Source: Aphrophora alni (taxonomy: Eukaryota; Arthropoda; Insecta; Hemiptera; Aphrophoridae). From it: 64,000 nucleotides of DNA. Of the stretch, positions 33,958 to 48,128 are shown piece after piece (within the stretch, counting starts at the first letter, position 1; each line of letters starts with the position of its first letter). The stretch covers positions 10,758,098-10,822,097 of the forward strand of contig OY740772.1 of NCBI GenBank assembly GCA_963513935.1. Direction: 5' to 3'. The position numbers were made by a program, and so were the translations under genes. The notes below the pieces were generated by a model, which saw only the letters and a list, made by a program, of their open reading frames with translations, was not told the DNA's origin and did no database searches.

Positions 33958-35820
33958 AAATGTCTAACGTTGGCGTCTTACATTTCATGCAAGTAAGTCG
34001 CAAGACATTTTGCTAGAGACACTTACATTTCGTATTTGTCGTTGTACAAGATTGCTTTCATTATTTATTACATATTATAGCTTATGTTACAATGTTGTAG
34101 TTTACCTATTTATATAAGTTGATGTCGTATTTAAGAACTGTAACATGTAGCTACAATATTATTTTATTTGAACATAGTGTTCAACAAAAATAGTATTTGT
34201 GTATTGGAAACTGCATTGTTTAGAAATGCAGTGGTCATTTAGCACAGATATTATAACATTGGTGTAGAGATAATACTGCAAGTAGGTACTTCAGATAGAA
34301 TGGACTTTGTGTAATTAAATTTCTGGGAAAACGAGATGGAAGTGTAGGATAGGTTAAATGCGAAGAAAGTTGGTTGAAGAAAGAAAGAAAGGTATTGTTG
34401 TGTTGTGTCAGAGCAATGATGAATTAATGGATATCTCTTATTTTTATTGGTTAATTCAATCAGAATCTTCGTGAGACAATGGTTAATATGAGCCTTTAGA
34501 AGTCTAGTGAGACAGCTTCTGATCATTGGGAATGTTCTCACAAATGTTTTGTACCTGAATTTTATTCTACTCCAAGAACTTTAGTTGGGGATGTACTCTG
34601 GTAGTCTACTTTCCTCCAGAAAGACATTTCCTGGATACAATAATAGAATGTCGAAAGTTTTGAATTAACTGTTTATTTTTCTCCTATACTGAAATATGTG
34701 TTATTGATTATGATAACAAAGTCAGCATGAGGCTTTAGTTGGGAGGAGAAATCCTGCATTTATTTAATTATCCAAAATTGTTTTATCAATGTTGCACTAA
34801 ATTGAAAACAATTTGTCAGTTAAAATACCAATTTACTTTAGATTTTCAGAAGCATATCTTTACCTCTCATCGGTTCATTTATAAAGTAAGGATAGGAAAT
34901 CCCAAGGTCCTTAGTTGGATCTACACTTTTTTTCATGTAGTCATGGTTTGGACCATTTTTGTTTCATCTTTCATATCAGGTTTTTCGTAACTATCTTTTT
35001 TTCTCTCTATTGAATGTTGAAGATATTAATCTATTGCAAGGGTTGGGGTTTACGTATTATGCTCTTTTATTGTTTTTTGAAAGCAACGTTGACCAAGAGG
35101 GTTTTTCACTCTAAAAAGGACTAATGTTCATTTCTTAATTCTTTTAGGATTCAATATTGTTTTAAACTTTCAACTTTTCAAAACTGAAGTCTGTGGGAAA
35201 TAGAAATTGAGTTTCCAGCTGTTTTAACAAAAATACTACCTGCGTGTAACTATATACACAGAGATAAAATTACAACAAATATTAGAAGTAACTAGTTAAA
35301 ATTATAAAATTTACTATTGGAGGTAATAATTTTTTATTAGACTTACATCAAACCTGGAATTTTTAGTTGGATTTTAATGAGCTATATGCATGTAATGTTA
35401 CTGAAAAATATAAAATATAGCTCCGGATTAGAAATTCTTTAACGTCCATAGTAATGTAATCGTATGTTTTAAATGTAAGGGTAATTAATTGTTATAGGTT
35501 AGAAAATAAAATAAATAAATATTGCAAAACAATAAATAATTTTCACAATTACAACAGCACGCATATTCATTAATACTGGGAGCAAATCAGTGTTTTGTGT
35601 TATAATTTGAAATATTTGCTCTGGATTAGTATTTCAGTCAAATTTGCTTTTTACTTACCTAAAAACAAAACGTGCTTTTTCTCATCAGGTGGAGATATCA
35701 AAGTCAACACAGCTGTTGACTCTAGTGCATTCTTCCATCACGGGTTGGTTATTTTTACTTAGTTATAACGTAATATTAGGAAATGATTAAACGTACACAA
35801 ATATATACACTTTATTTCAG

Positions 35821-35852
35821 ACGCGTTTCGACGACAATGTCGTCATCATCAG
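35821..35852 (-). ncRNA. hammerhead-like motif, best candidate (duplication copy 1)
   Basis: Minus strand: CTGATGA (35852-35846), one T, perfect 6-bp stem GACGAC/GTCGTC with loop ATT, GAAA, then the palindrome ACGCGT and C. The boxes are the canonical hammerhead sequences. The palindrome after GAAA would allow a stem III only two pairs long within one molecule, or six pairs between two molecules, a dimer arrangement known for short-stem hammerheads. Stem I has three pairs (TCA with TGA). The extra T between the first box and stem II departs from the consensus. Confidence 0.45.
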
Positions 35853-36804
35853 TGACAGGTACAAAGCTTTATAGTTATAATTTTGTAAAAAAAAAAAAAA
35901 AAAAAAAAATCTCTCTGCCCTTCAGTTTGATATATCACATGCTAAAGGTACCCACTACACATTTTGGAGTTGGGGTTGTTTGAGGTGAAGGGGGTGGTTT
36001 TGGATTTTGTAGAGATGTTTTTTCTACGCTTTCCCTATGGCTAAACAGATTCACAGTAAACCAGAATTGAATACCTTTTTTCGGTTTAAAAAATAATAGT
36101 AAGGGAAGTTTTGAAAAAAAATCATCAGGTGTAAGAAAGAATAACACAAATATAATATATATTTATATTATTATGTAAGTCGTACATTGAACCAAATTAT
36201 TGACAAGGGTAGTGGGAATGATATAATCCCAGACATCACCGTCGCTGTAAGAGTTATGGAAGTAGCTTTAACTTTAGAATAGAAAATGTATGTCACTTGA
36301 AACTAGGCCACTTCAATACCTTTGAAGAAGAAATTAATAAATGATGGCACAACGTAAAGTACGTTATTGCACTTGATTGCTTATTAATGTCACTTGAAGA
36401 GCGACATTTTGTCCATGAACTATTCATATTGACATTACTTGTTGCATTTAGTTGTGTAAAATTATTTAATTTGTTTTAAGGTACAATCAAAACTCATTTT
36501 ATCTTTTATGAAAGTAACTTTAAAATTTTCATCAAACAGATAGAAATAACATTTATTATCCAAGGTAGGGGTTGTATGTGTTTGATGTGATTATTTATTT
36601 GATTGTAATTTAAGTTTAATAGTTATCCCAAAGTTTGTTTCTGTAAATGCATGTATGAGTTATGCATGTGTATGTGTTTATGTAATTGTGTATTTCGTTA
36701 AGATTAGGAAATGACATTATTTTGTAAATAAGAGCGCTCCTGTAATTTGTTCTATGACCTGTTGTGGCTGCTTTTGCAACAATTGTGTATCATGTATATA
36801 TATA

Positions 36805-37638
36805 CAGAGTGATTCAAAATTCCACGGCAATATTTTGGGAGCTAATTTTAGAGATAAAAATAATAATAAAATGTATATAAACATAGATATGAAATAGCTT
36901 CCTTTTCCTTCTATCGGCCATTTTGTATTTTAACGAAAAAAACATCGTAACTTTCGAATTATATAAGATATTGAGTGACGATTTGGTTAGGGAATTATTT
37001 AAACACTCTACCAATATGTCAGAAAAAACAATATTTCATTTTATATATTTTCAAAACGGCGATCGTTGAAAATGTTTAAAATACAAATATCTCGAAAACT
37101 TATCAAAGGATAACAGAGTTATTCGCGTGAAGAAAACAATAAAATATTAAAATACTTTTGCCATTTTAAATCTGTAAACGGAAACATTAACATTTTTATT
37201 TTTGTAAAATTCTGGGAAATGGATTATAATACTATTATCAGTTGATAATTCCATAATATTTTAGTTTAGGCTATCTTGGATGTTGTAGACAATTACAAGA
37301 AATTATGTTTTAAAATTTGTTTGTCGGTTACTCTTTGACCTACAGAAAAAAAAAAGAAAATCTTCTGTTTCTTGTAAACATTTTGTAATTTTAATGTTTT
37401 ACGAGATATTCGATTTTAAACATTTTCAATATCCGCCATTTTGATTCTATACAAAATAAAGTCTTGGTTTTCTGATATACTGGTCAAAGGTTACATAATT
37501 AATGCGTTTACAATACTTTATCTAACTTCAAAGATATGTTGTTGTTTTGTTGTAAAAATCCAAAATGATCTACAGACAGAAAACGAAGCGTTTCCGGTCC
37601 TATGCTTATATAAAAGTTTTTGCTTTAAAATCACCCTG
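36805..37638. mobile_element. MITE-like element, copy 1 (right end partly deleted)
   Basis: The left terminal repeat begins cagagtgattcaaaatt at 36805. The right end has only caccctg (37632-37638) because 32 bp present in copy 2 are missing. TA-rich flanks on both sides suggest a TA or TATA target. Internal inverted segments (near 37055-37095 and 37400-37440, around aaaatgtttaaaat) make much of the element able to fold back. No transposase. Confidence 0.65.
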
Positions 37639-40600
37639 TATATAAATATCATGTTATACCATTGTTGGAATAGATATATTTTGTCTACAGTTTTGACAAA
37701 GTGGCATTTTGTTCATTTAAATTAGTTTGCAAAACAGCTGATTTCTCAACAGTTTCACTTTGCCCACTACTTTGCACACTACTTTGCTCACTCCGAATGG
37801 CAACCGAACAAAACGAAATTTAGGTTAAGTTTATTTGAATTGATTTATAATATACAGGAAATGTCCCGTATGTAGGTTAGATTAATTCTTACATGTAAAA
37901 TAACATAAATAAACAACAAAACAACGTTTTAAAGTTGAAAAAGGAAGTAATTATTCATGAAGATGATTGACAGTGTATGTACACGGAGAGTATTTTTTGT
38001 TTGGCAAGTTTTGATGTTGGCAATCCCGTTTCCTCAACAATACACCTAAGTTATTTGTAATATTCATAAATAACCTCAGTTTTGACGTGAGAACTACTCA
38101 GTGTTCAAGTGTTGTTTAGCACTAGGCCCCTACTTCTATATTTTGTGTACTTAGTTTTAAAATATGGACAGTTCAGATTTTAAAATAATCTGAAAAATAA
38201 GAAAATGCAGTTATTAAAGATCGAATTGTAATTGATTGTTTGTTTGAACACTATAGTATTAAATTAATGTTTTATTAAATTGTGTTACTGCTGAATTATG
38301 TTTTTTATTTGTCACAAAATAACAACTGTAGACAAAGTATAATGTGCAATTCGTGAGCAAAGTGTCTTTTATAAAACTCTTGTGCAAACTCGATAAAATT
38401 GATGCACTCGGCAAGCCTCGTGCGTCAACATTTTTCTCCCGTTTAAAAAAGTGCCACTTTGCTCACTAGTTGCACAAATAACTATTTTATTGTATAGTAT
38501 GTTCTTTGCTATTTGAACTTACCCTATTCTTCAGTAGCATATGCAGTGCTCTACAGGCAAAACGTTTGAACCGATTATATTATACGTGGGCCTAATTTGG
38601 CCATATATCGTGACTCTTTTAATTTTTTTTTTTTTTATAACTTAATATTTGAGATGAGCTGCCCATAAGTCAAAAACACAAAATTAGAATTTTGACTAAA
38701 TTGGTTTTAAGATTTTATTGTTGGTCTTATGTTGAGTAGCAATTTATGTTTTGTTTTTATAAAGACTGTGAAGACCTTTTACCGTAAAACAACAATAACA
38801 AATGTATTGTAATTTTGCTCCAACTTAGCTCAAATTGATCAATAAGCACAAATGTTTGAATTAGACCGTCAACCAAAATATTGAACGTTCAGGCTTGCCA
38901 AACGTGTAACTTTATTTATCACAATTTATTTTTAATATTCTAAATAAAACCATTTCACCCATTACTAAATTAAATTGAATTGAATATATCTTTTTAATTC
39001 AATTTATTTCTATTAAGTACAAATAGAAACGACATATAAATTTAATATGTTATTGATATAATACTTTGCAATCTCTGAGTAAATGTCAAACGTCCAGTAA
39101 CGTCTACTTTGATGGGAATATCGTCAAAAGGTCACAAGTCTAGTTTGTTGAATAGGATTACAATGAGGTACGTTTAAGGGCGAAAATCGTTTGTTGTCGA
39201 TTGTACAAAGTTTATCTAAAACCTTCTCTAGCGTAGATACTTGAAGGGTCTAGTTAAATCACGTCAAAGGGAAAAAAAAAACATATTTTGAGAAATATCA
39301 TTTCACCAATGAAATATCATCTCAGCTTTTTGGAATTTTTTCCAATTATTATACATTATAAAAATTATTATTTACTTTATAATTAGGTGTTTCGGTGGTT
39401 TTGTTATATACTGGAATATTACATTAATACATGCTGTTTTGTATTATTTATAAATTTCATCATTTTCCAAATTTTAATTAATCCCCAAATAGATACTAAG
39501 TGAAATCATTTAGAAAACTGTAAACTGAAGAGATTGAACTAAATTGATCCAACAGGAGGATAATACAAATTGATCAATACAACTTATTAAAATGAAAGAT
39601 TATACTATTGTGTTGTGATATTCTACAGTATACAGATATTTTAATAATTATTTGCGCAATGAATGCAAAAAGTGACCGTTTTTCAAACAAAAGAAAAGTT
39701 ATTGTCATAACGCCTAAAGAAGTGCGGCAATATTTCAGGTCACAAAATTGCACTTTTCACAAGAGTTACACAAAAACATTTTTCCTACAATTTAGAGGTT
39801 GTAAAAGTGGAAAATTGAAACAAGTTATGCCAGGTGTCCAAAAAGTATCAGAACAGCGTTAGATTTTTTTGAATAATTCCAGAAAAAGGAATAAAACTTA
39901 GTTGATCAATACTATATCTTAAAATGTACAATTTGAAGCAACCTTGTAGGGACAGTCTTCAGAGAGTCAGAAATGTAAACATAGGTCGAGTTTCAAATCA
40001 TATTAAAGACCTCTGTTTGGAGAATACAATGCCGCAAATCTCAGTTAAAAAGGTTCACTTTAAACAAAATGGCGGCGTTTTAAAGTTACAATGCTGTGCT
40101 TGTTAAAAACGGCTTAATTTTCTTTCTTGTATGACTTACATAAGTAAAACCCTGATAATCCACACTGGATGTAAGGATCAATCTTTCTGGATAGTAAGTG
40201 ACTTTTCGCCTCCAGTGGGAACGGTCTACAAGGAGGGCGGAGAAAGGTTTTTATTTGATAGTCTAATCTAGGTTTACGTTAAATATTTTGTTCGTTAAAT
40301 TACCCCTTACCCTTGGTTTCGTGGTACCATCTATCTTGCCAGCATCCCATTGTCAGCTCTCTGTACTCTGCTTAAATACTCTCCTCCCTTTTCATCACTT
40401 AGCACAGCTTTCTCAACGCCACCATGAGATCAATTGTAGAGTAGCCCGCCATCACCAATACTGCTGATCCTGAAGCAGTTCTATAAGGAGTCATCGCGTT
40501 TAGGTTGTCGTTCCCTAGTGTTAGTCACACCCCGCCTCTGGACTGCCATCCCTTAGGTTGCGTGTTTGAGTTACCCCCAGTAATTTAGTCTTACACTAAG

Positions 40601-42871
40601 GTACTTTGCAGAGTTCTAAATCAACACCTACTCTGCACAACATACAACCGACGGATTCCAACGTTAATAAACCCTCCTCCTAACTAGGTTTAGCCTTAGT
40701 TGCAGACCATTGATGTGTTGATAATTACAAATACAATGGTAAAACTGTATCATATATACATCATTTGTGATTTATGTTTGACATATAAACACGTTATTCT
40801 TGGTCAAATTTACAGAAAATGATAATAATATCTGGAAATCAATATTTAGTTGAGATCCGTAACGGAAGTTGCTTCATATCATTAAGTTCTGACCCAAATT
40901 TCTCGTTCCACTTCTCCTTAGGGTCGAACTAAATTGAAATTCTAAAGTAATAATTTTTTTCTAGTACATCCTTTAGCTGACATATTTGAGTGATGGTTTA
41001 TGTATAACTAACTTGTTTATAAACTAAATGTCTAACGTTGGCGTCTTACATTTCATGCAAGTAAGTCGCAAGACATTTTGCTAGAGACACTTACATTTCG
41101 TATTTGTCGTTGTACAAGATTGTTTTCTTTATTTATTACATATTATAGCTTATGTTACAACGTTGTAGTTTAACTATTTATATAAGTTGATGTCGTATTT
41201 AAGAACTGTAACATGTAGCTACAATATTATTTTATTTGAACATAGTGTTCAACAAAAATAGTATTTATGTATTGGAAACGTTATTGTTTAGAATTGGAGT
41301 GGACATTTAGCACACATATTATATCAATGGGGGTAGAGATAAAACTGCAAGTAGGCACTTCAGCTAGAATGGACTTTGTGTAATTAAATTTCTGGGAAAA
41401 CGAGATGGAAGTGTAGGATAGGTTAAAGGCGAAGAAAGTTGGTTGAAGAAAGGAAAGTGTTGTGTCAGAGCAATGATGAATTAATGGATATCTCTTATTT
41501 TTATTGGTTAATTCAATCAGAATCTTCGTGAGACAATGGTTAATATGAGCCTTTAGAAGTCTAGTGGGTTCTGATCATTGGGAATGTTCTCACAAATGTT
41601 TTGTACCTGAATTTTATTCTACTCCAAGAACTTTAGTTGGGGATGTACTCTGGTAGTCTACTTTCCTCCAGAAAGACATTTCCTGGATACAATAATAGAA
41701 TGTCGAAAGTTTTGAATTAACTGTTTATTTTTCTCCTATACTGAAATATGTGTTATTGATTATGATAACAAAGTCAGCATGAGGCTTTAGTTGGGAGGAG
41801 AAATCCTGCATTTATTTAATTATCCAAAATTGTTTTATCAATGTTGCACTAAATTGAAAACAATTTGTCAGTTAAAATACCAATTTACTTTAGATTTTCA
41901 GAAGCATATCTTTACCTCTCATCGGTTCATTTATAAAGTAAGGATAGGAAATCCCAAGGTCCTTAGTTGGATCTACACTTTTTTTCATGTAGTCATGGTT
42001 TGGACCATTTTTGTTTCATCTTTCATATCAGGTTTTTCGTAACTATCTTTTTTTCTCTCTATTGAATGTTGAAGATATTAATCTATTGCAAGGGTTGGGG
42101 TTTACGTATTATGCTCTTTTATTGTTTTTTGAAAGCAACGTTGACCAAGAGGGTTTTTCACTCTAAAAAGGACTAATGTTCATTTCTTAATTCTTTTAGG
42201 ATTCAATATTGTTTTAAACTTTCAACTTTCCAAAACTGAAGTCTGTGGGAAATAGAAATTGAGTTCCCAGCTGTTTTAACAAAAATACTACCTGCGTGTA
42301 ACTATATACACAGAGATAAAATTACAACAAATATTAGAATTAACTAGTTAAAATTATAAAATTTACTATTGGAGGTAATAATTTTTTATTAGACTTACAT
42401 CAAACCTGGAATTTTTAGTTGGATTTTAATGAGCTATATGCATGTAATGTTACTGAAAAATATAAAATATAGTTCCGGATTAGAAATTCTTTAACGTCCA
42501 TAGTAATGTAATCGTATGTTTTAAATGTAGGGGTAATTAATTGTTATAGGTTAGAAAATAAAATAAATAAATATTGCAAAACAATAAATAATTTTCACAA
42601 TTACAACAACACGCATATTAATTAATACTGGAAGCAAATCAGTGTTTTGTGTTATAATTTGAAATATTTGCTCTGGATTAATATTTCAATCAAATTTGCT
42701 TTTTACTTACCTAAAAACAAAACGTGCTTTTTCTTATCAGGTGGAGATATCAAGTCAACACAGCTGTTGACTCTAGTGGATTCTTCCATCACGGTTTGGT
42801 TATTTTGACTTAGTTATAACGTAATATTAGGAAATGATTAAACGTACACAAATATATACACTTTATTTCAG

Positions 42872-42903
42872 ACGCGTTTCGACGACAATGTCGTCATCAT
42901 CAG
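42872..42903 (-). ncRNA. hammerhead-like motif (duplication copy 2)
   Basis: The 32-bp core is identical to that at 35821-35852: CTGATGA, T, GACGAC-ATT-GTCGTC, GAAA, ACGCGT. The next base outside changes (gtgacagt here, gtgacagg in copy 1). Because it arose by the local duplication, it is not independent evidence for the motif. Confidence 0.45.
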
Positions 42904-43809
42904 TGACAGTTACAAAGCTTTATAGTTATAAGTTTGTAAAAAAAAAAAAACTCCCTGCCCTTCAGTTTGATATATCACATGCTAAAGGTACCCACTACAC
43001 ATTTTGGAGTTGTGGGTTGTTTGAGGTGAAGGAGGTGGTTTTGGATTTTGTAGAGATGTTTTTTTTACGCTGCCCCTATGGCTAAACAGATTCAAAGTAA
43101 ACCATAATTAAATACCCTTTTTCGGTTTAAAAAATAATAGTATGGGAAGTTTTGAAAAAAAAATCATCAGGTGTAAGAATTACACAAATATAATATATAT
43201 TTATATTATTATATAAGTCGTACATTGAACCAAATTATTGACGCGGGTAGTGGGAATGATATAATCTCAGACATCACCGTCGCTGTAAGAGTTATGGAAG
43301 TAGCTTTAACTTTAGAATAGAAAATGTATGTCACTTGAAACTAGGCCACTTCAATACCTTTGAAGAAGAAATTAATAAATGATGGCACAACGTAAAGTAC
43401 GTTATTGCACTTGATTGCTTATTAATGTCACTTGAAGAGCGACATTTTGTCCATGAACTATTCATATTGACATTACTTGTTGCATTTAGTTGTGTAAAAT
43501 TATTTAATTTGTTTTAAGGTACAATCAAAACTCATTTCATGTTTTATGAAAGTAAATTTTAAAATTTGTATCAAACAGATAGAAATGACATTCATTATCC
43601 AAGGTAGGGGTTGTATTGTGTTTGATGTGATTAAGTTTAATAGTTATCCCAAAGTTTGTTTCTGTAAATGCTATGAGTTATGCATGTGTATGTGTTTATG
43701 TAATTGTGTATTTCGTTAAGATTAGGAAATGGCAATATTTTGTAAAAAAGAGCGCTCCTATAATTTGTTCTATGACCTGTTGTGGCTGCTTTTGCAACAA
43801 TTGTGTATC

Positions 43810-43878
43810 ATGTATATATATATATATATATATATATAATTATATATAAATAAATAAATATATATATATATATATATA
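43810..43878. repeat. (TA)n tract expanded in copy 2
   Basis: TA dinucleotides interrupted by a taaataaata segment. The equivalent site in copy 1 (about 36795-36804) has only about five TA units. Confidence 0.9.
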
Positions 43879-44731
43879 CAGGGTGATTCAAAATTACACG
43901 GAAATATTTTGGGAGCTAATTTTAGAGATAAAAATAATAATAAAATGTATATTAACGTAGATATGAAGTAGCTTCCTTTTTCCTTCTTTGTATTATGTAT
44001 TTTAACGAAAAAACATCGTATCTTTCGAATTATATAAGATATTGAGTGACGATTTGGTTAGGGAATTATTTAAACACTTTACCAATATGTCAGAAAAAAC
44101 AATATTTCATTTCATATATTTTCAAAACGGCGATCGTTGAAAATGTTTAATATACAAATATCTCGAAAATTTATCAAAGGAGTTATTCGCGTGAAGAAAA
44201 CAATAAAATATTAAAATACTTTTGCCATTTTAAATCTGTAAACGGAAACATTGACATTTTTATTTTTGTAAAATTCTGGGAAATGGATTATAATACTATT
44301 ATCAGTTGATAATTCCATAATATTTTAGTTTACACTATCTTGGATGTTGTAGACAGTTACAGGAAATTATGTTTTAAAATTTGTTTGTCGATAATTCGGT
44401 TACTCTTTGACCTACAGAAAAAAAAAAGAAAATCTTCTGTTTCTTGTAAACATTTTGTAATTTTTATGTTTTACGAGATATTCGATTTTAAACATTTTCA
44501 ATATCCGCTATTTTGAATCTATACAAAATAAAGTCTTGGTTTTCTGATATACTGGTCAAAGGTTACATAATTAATGCGTTTACAATACTTTATCTAACTT
44601 CAATGATATGTTGTTGTTTTGTTGTAAAAACCCAAAATCGAAAACGAATCGTTTCCGGTCCTATGCTTATATAAACGTTATTGCTTTAAAATCAGCTCCC
44701 GAAATATTGCCGTGCAATTTTGATCACCCTG
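43879..44731. mobile_element. MITE-like element, copy 2 (both ends present)
   Basis: 853 bp. The left end cagggtgattcaaaatt and the right end, read in complement, cagggtgatcaaaatt, extend as imperfect inverted repeats of about 40 bp (gggagctaatttt / gggagctgatttt). It is flanked on both sides by TATA. No coding capacity. The CAGGGTG ends resemble those of many small non-autonomous DNA transposons of insects. The superfamily is not determined. Confidence 0.7.
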
Positions 44732-47700
44732 TATATTTAAATATCATGTTATACCATTGTTGGAATAGATATATTTTGTCTACAGTTGTTGACAAAGTGG
44801 AATTTTGTTCATGTAAATTAGTTTGCAAAACAGCTGATTTCTCAACAGTTTCACTTTGCCCACTACTTTGCACACTACTTTGCTCACTCCGAATGGCAAC
44901 CGAACAAAACGAAATTTAGGTTAAGTTTATTTGAATTGATTTATAATATACAGGAAATGTCCCGTATCTAGGTTAGATTAATTCTTACATGTAAAATAAC
45001 ATAAATAAACAACAAAACAACGTTTTAAAGTTGAAAAAGGAAGTAATTATTCATGAAGATGATTGACAGTGTATGTACACGGAGAGTATTTTTTGTTTGC
45101 CAAGTTTTGATGTTGGCAATCCCGTTTCCTCAACAATACACCTAAGTTATTTGTAATATTCATAAATAACCTCAGTTTTGACGTGAGAACTACTCAGTGT
45201 TGAAGTGTTGTTTAGCACTAGGCCCCTACTTCTATATTTTGTGTACTTAGTTTTAAAATATGGACAGTTCAGATTTTAAAATAATCTGAAAAATAAGAAA
45301 AATGCGGTTATTAAAGATCGAATTGTAATTGATTGTTTGTTTGAACACTATAGTATTAAATTCATGTTTTATTAAATTGTGTTACTGCTGAATTATGTTT
45401 TTTATTTGTCACAAAATAACAACTGTAGACAAAGTATAATGTGCAATTCGTGAGCAAAGTGTCTTTTATAAAACTCTTGTGCAAACTCGATAAAATTGAT
45501 GCACTCGGCAAGCCTCGTGCGTCAACATTTTTCTCCCGTTTAAAAAAGTGCCACTTTGCTCACTAGTTGCACAAATAACTATTTTATTGTATAGTATGTT
45601 CTTTGCTATTTGAACTTACCCTATTCTTCAGTAGCATATGCAGTGCTCTACAGGCAAAACGTTTGAACCGATTATATTATACGTGGGCCTAATTTGGCCA
45701 TATATCGTGACTCTTTTAAATTTTTTTTTTTTTATAACTTAATATTTGAGATGAGCTGCCCATAAGTCAAAAACACAAAATTAGAATTTTGACGAAATTG
45801 GTTTTAAGATTTTATTGTTGGTCTTATGTTGAGTAGCAATTTATGTTTTGTTTTTATAAAGACTGTGAAGACCTTTTACCGTAAAACAACAATAACAAAT
45901 GTATTGTAATTTTGCTCCAACTTAGCTCAAATTGATCAATAAGCACAAATGTTTGAATTAGACCGTCAACCAAAATATTGAACGTTCAGGCTTGCCAAAC
46001 GTGTAACTTTATTTAGCACAATTTATTTTTAATATTCTAAATAAAACCATTTCACCCATTACTAAATTAAATTGAATTGAATATATCTTTTTAATTCAAT
46101 TTATTTCTATTAAGTACAAATAGAAACGACATATAAATTTAATATGTTGTTGATATAATACTTTGCAATCTCTGAGTAAATGTCAAACGTCCAGTAACGT
46201 CTACTTTGATGGGAATATCGTCAAAAGGTCACAAGTCTAGTTTGTTGAATAGGATTACAATGAGGTACGTTTAAGGGCGAAAATCGTTTGTTGTCGATTG
46301 TACAAAGTTTATCTAAAACCTTCTCTAGCGTAGATACTTGAAGGGTCTAGTTAAATCACGTCAAAGGAAAAAAATATATATTTTGAGAAATATCATTTCA
46401 TCAATGAAATATCATCTCAGCTTTTTGGAATTTTTTTCCAATTATTATACATTATAAAAATTATTATTTACTTTATAATTAGGTGTTTCGGTGGTTTTGT
46501 TATATACTGGAATATTACACTAATACATGCTGTTTTGTGTTATTTATAAATTTCATCCTTTTCCAAATTTTAATTAATCCCCAAATAGATACTAAGTGAA
46601 ATCATTTAGAAAACTGTAAACTGAAGAGATTGAACTAAATTGATCCAACAGGAGGATAATACAAATTGATCAATACAACTTATTAAAATGAAAGATTATA
46701 CTATTGTGTTGTGATATTCTACAGTATACAGATATTTTAATAATTATTTTCGCGATGAATGCAAAAAGTGACCGTTTTTCAAACAAAAGAAAAGTTATTG
46801 TCATAACGCCTAAAGAAGTGCGGCAATATTTCAGGTCACAAAATTGCACTTTTCACAAGAGTTACACACCAAATGTTTCCTACAATTAGAGGTTGTAAAT
46901 GTGGAAAATTGAAACAAGTTATGCCGGGTGTTCAAAAAGTATCAGATCGTCGTTATGGTTTTTTGAATAATTACAGATTAAGGAATAAAACTTAGTTCAT
47001 CAATACTATATCTTAAAATGTACAATTTGAAGCAACCTTGTAGGGACAGTATTCAGAGAGTCAGAAATGAAAACATAGGTCGAGTTTCACATCATATTAA
47101 AGACCTCTGTTTGGAGAATACAATGCCGCAAATCTCAGCTAAAAAGGTTCACTTTAAACAAAATGGCGGAGTTTTAAAGTTACAATGCTGTGCTTGTTAA
47201 AAAGGCTTAATTTTTTTTCTTGTATGACTTACATAAGTAAATCCCTGATAATCCACACTGGATGTAAGAATAATTTTTCTGGATAGTGAGAGACTTTTCG
47301 CCTCCAGTAGGAACGGTCTACAAGGAGGACGGAGAATTTTTATTTATTTGATAGACTGATCTAGATTTAAGTTAAATATTTTGTTCGTTAAATTACCCCT
47401 TACCCTTGGTTTTGTGGTACCATCTATCTTACCAGCCTCCCATTGTCAGCTCTCTGTACTCTGCTTAAATACTCTCCTCCCTTTTCATCACTTAGCACAG
47501 CGTTCTCAACGCCACCATAAGATCAATTGTAGAGTTGCCCGCCATCACCAATACTACTGATCCTGAGGCAGTTCTATAAGGAGTCATCGCTTTTGGGGTG
47601 TCGTTCCCTAGTGTTAGCCATACCCCGGCTCTGGACTACCATGACCTTAGGTTGCGTGTTTAATTTACCCCCAGTAATTTAGTCTCAAACTAAGGTACTT

Positions 47701-48128
47701 TGCAGAGTTCTACATCAACACCTACTCTGCACAACATACATCCGACAGAATCCAACGTTAATAAACCCTCCTCATAACTAGGTTTAGCCTTCGTTGCAGA
47801 CCATTGATATGTTGATAATTACAAACACAATGGCAAAACTGTATCATATAGAAATCATTTGTGATTTATGTTTGACATATAAACATAATGAACACGTTAT
47901 TGTTGATCAATATTTACAATAAAATGATAATAATATCTGGAAATCAATATTTGGTTGAGAACCGTAACGGAAGTTGCTTCATATCATTAAGTTCTGACCC
48001 AAATTTCTCGTTCCACTTCTCCTTAGGGTCGAACTAAATTGAAATTCTAAAGTAATATTTTTTTTCTAGTACATCCTTTAGCTGACATATTTGAGTGATG
48101 GTTTATGTATAACTAACTTGTTTATAAA

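Larger units (their letters stand above)
33958..41025. repeat. 7.07-kb tandem duplication, copy 1
   Basis: A direct repeat of 41026-48128. The unit begins at tgtctaacgttggcgtctta and ends at acttgtttataaa. Long stretches (for example about 34560-35160 against 41615-42215) look identical or nearly so, with scattered substitutions and small indels elsewhere. It contains a hammerhead-like motif, a poly-A run (35888-35910), and a MITE-like element. No gene is supported within it. The matching short frame at 34739-34990 begins with TTG. Confidence 0.9.
41026..48128. repeat. 7.1-kb tandem duplication, copy 2
   Basis: The second direct copy. It abuts copy 1 with a short A-rich overlap at the junction (ctaaa before tgtctaacg, against gtaaaa before copy 1). 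It differs from copy 1 by a longer TA tract (43810-43878), a shorter poly-A (about 42938-42950), small indels, and the retained right end of the MITE-like element. After 48128 similarity stops abruptly. Confidence 0.9.

Noticed and set aside
34739..34990. 83-codon frame identical in both 7-kb copies (also 41791-42042)
   Set aside because: It starts with TTG, has no domain, and is identical only because the surrounding DNA is also nearly identical between the copies.
39608..39862. Frames in both 7-kb copies near 39.6 and 46.7 kb
   Set aside because: The reading frame is not kept between the copies (84 against 61 codons), so selection for a protein is unlikely.
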